From: Myxococcales bacterium
Lineage (GTDB): Bacteria > Myxococcota_A > UBA796 > GCA-2862545
DNA: 50,683 nucleotides
Assembly: GCA_019634415.1 (NCBI GenBank)
Contig: JAHQVJ010000151.1
Location: 1-50,683 of the forward strand
Direction: 5' to 3'
Shown here: positions 49,893-50,683 of the stretch, in pieces
Layout: every line of letters starts with the position of its first letter
How positions within the stretch are numbered: position 1 is the stretch's first letter
The notes under the pieces: model-generated
Told to the model about the DNA's origin: nothing
The model's database searches: none
What the model saw: only the letters and a program-made list of their open reading frames with translations
Program-made: the position numbers and the translations under genes

Positions 49893-50380
49893 TCCGTCAC
49901 ACCACCTTCGACTCCCCTCTGGGGCCGATCCGCGTCGAGGCGACGCCGCAGGGCCTGCGCCGCATCTCGCTGCTCGACGGCGTGGGCGTGGAGGATCCTC
50001 CGCCCGGCGCCGAGGCAGGCACCCTGCCCGTCATCGAGGAGGCCATCCGCCAGCTGCGGGCTTACTTCGACGGCGGCCGCACGCACTTCGAGCTGCCCGT
50101 GGACGTTCCGGGCACCGACTTCCAGCAACAGGTCTGGCAGGCGCTCACGGAGATCCCCTTCGGAGAGACCCGATCCTATGGCGAGGTGGCCCAGGCCATC
50201 GGCAAGCCCAAGGCCGTGCGTGCGGTGGGAGCCGCCAACGGTCGCAATCCCCTCCCCATCGTGGTGCCGTGCCATCGCGTGATCGGGGCCGACGGCTCGC
50301 TCACGGGATTCCGAGGAGGCGTCGAGCTGAAGCGTCGGTTGCTGGGCCACGAGGGCTGGCGAGCTCGCCTGGGGTCGTGA
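49889..50380 (+). CDS. ogt: Methylated-DNA--protein-cysteine methyltransferase
   Basis: Predicted 163-residue suicide enzyme that removes the methyl group from O6-methylguanine in DNA. The active-site block is IVVPCHRVIGADGSLTGFRG, with the PCHR cysteine as acceptor. The upstream helix FQQQVWQALTEIPFGETRSY and YGEVAQAIGKPKAVRAVGAA form the helix-turn-helix that flips the base. The N-terminal RNase H-like domain (about 1-75) is present, so the protein is full length. It starts four bases before the AdaA-AlkA stop (ATGA), implying translational coupling. Confidence 0.95.
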   Translation: MIRHTTFDSPLGPIRVEATPQGLRRISLLDGVGVEDPPPGAEAGTLPVIEEAIRQLRAYFDGGRTHFELPVDVPGTDFQQQVWQALTEIPFGETRSYGEVAQAIGKPKAVRAVGAANGRNPLPIVVPCHRVIGADGSLTGFRGGVELKRRLLGHEGWRARLGS

Positions 50381-50444
50381 CCGCAGGTGACGACGACGTT
50401 GCCCCGACACGCCCACGACGCCATGCCCATGAGCAGGAGGTGCC

Positions 50445-50683
50445 ATGTCGAGCCTACTGTGGCTGTGGGTGGGAGGCTGTGCGCTGCTGTCGGAGGGCGA
50501 CCTGTGGCTGACCATCGACGATGGAGAGCGTGATCGGGTCACGGTGCAGCTCCCCGCGAACTGGCTGGCCACCGACGACGAGTCGGTGACCATCACCACC
50601 GCGGACGCCTCACAGGTGGATCTGGCCGAGGAGGCGCAAGAGCTGCGCGAGCGTCGGGTGGGTGCGACTCGCCGCTTCGTGAT
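50445..50683 (+). CDS. Partial lipoprotein, N-terminus only
   Basis: The reading frame is open from ATG 50445 to the window edge (79 codons). MSSLLWLWVGGC is a short signal peptide ending in a plausible lipobox (VGGC). The mature part (LWLTIDDGERDRVTVQL, then ESVTITTADA) looks beta-rich and acidic. AGGAGG lies just before the ATG. The 64 bases before it hold no other feature. Confidence 0.65.
   Translation, partial: MSSLLWLWVGGCALLSEGDLWLTIDDGERDRVTVQLPANWLATDDESVTITTADASQVDLAEEAQELRERRVGATRRFV

Overview
The window is GC-rich, densely coded DNA with strong third-position G/C bias; that bias is why long open frames lie opposite almost every real gene. It most resembles a Myxococcota (former Deltaproteobacteria) chromosome or a close relative. 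The support is gene content: many lipoproteins, aspartate-rich MopE-type repeats (DADGDG...DCDD), an OmpA protein with thrombospondin type-3 repeats, a MYXO-CTERM-like tripartite segment and a WD40-caspase lipoprotein. No rRNA, tRNA, CRISPR array, insertion sequence or phage gene was seen. No gap between genes exceeds 300 bases; the largest is the 233-base divergent spacer at 1189-1421.

Layout. 1-1188: a cut-off secreted protein and a lamin-tail/MopE lipoprotein (minus). 1422-6155: a three-gene type I secretion operon (ABC protein, HlyD adaptor, TolC-like porin) whose ABC protein has lost its catalytic ATPase residues. 6210-8026: a small lipoprotein/secreted pair (minus), an S24/S26-like small protein and a SprA-type HEAAH protein. 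8116-10305: a flavoprotein fused to a NapH-type polyferredoxin. 10396-15168: a WD40-caspase lipoprotein followed by a TIR-TPR protein. 15243-24171: small secreted proteins and lipoproteins, an unrecognised 481-residue cytosolic protein, a MopE/MAM-like surface lipoprotein, a GNAT acetyltransferase and a Sel1-repeat lipoprotein. 24259-29207: an OmpA protein with an unusual N-terminus, an unrecognised protein, a TonB-C-like protein, SfsA and a TetR regulator. 29179-36161: an M16 peptidase lipoprotein, a HAD phosphatase, a Kelch-like lipoprotein, a solitary DppC-type permease and an SRPBCC protein. 36158-47458: a four-gene minus-strand operon of three paralogous double-AAA+ Clp-like ATPases and an M1 aminopeptidase. 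47494-50683: a CaCA cation exchanger, an AdaA-AlkA fusion overlapping an O6-methylguanine methyltransferase, and a cut-off lipoprotein.

The best candidate for an undescribed system is the Clp-like cluster (36158-47458). The three ATPases are coupled by overlapping start and stop codons and share an unusual N-terminal region. Each keeps an apparently intact second AAA+ module, has a degraded first one, and lacks the aromatic GYVG-type pore loop used by ClpA/B/V to thread polypeptides. Two of them end in a region resembling the PCRF domain of peptide-chain release factors, without a GGQ domain. This suggests a remodelling machine, possibly acting near ribosomes, rather than a protease-linked unfoldase; that function is inference. 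Runners-up are the pseudo-ATPase type I secretion operon, the caspase/TIR pair and the apparently permuted flavoprotein-ferredoxin fusion.
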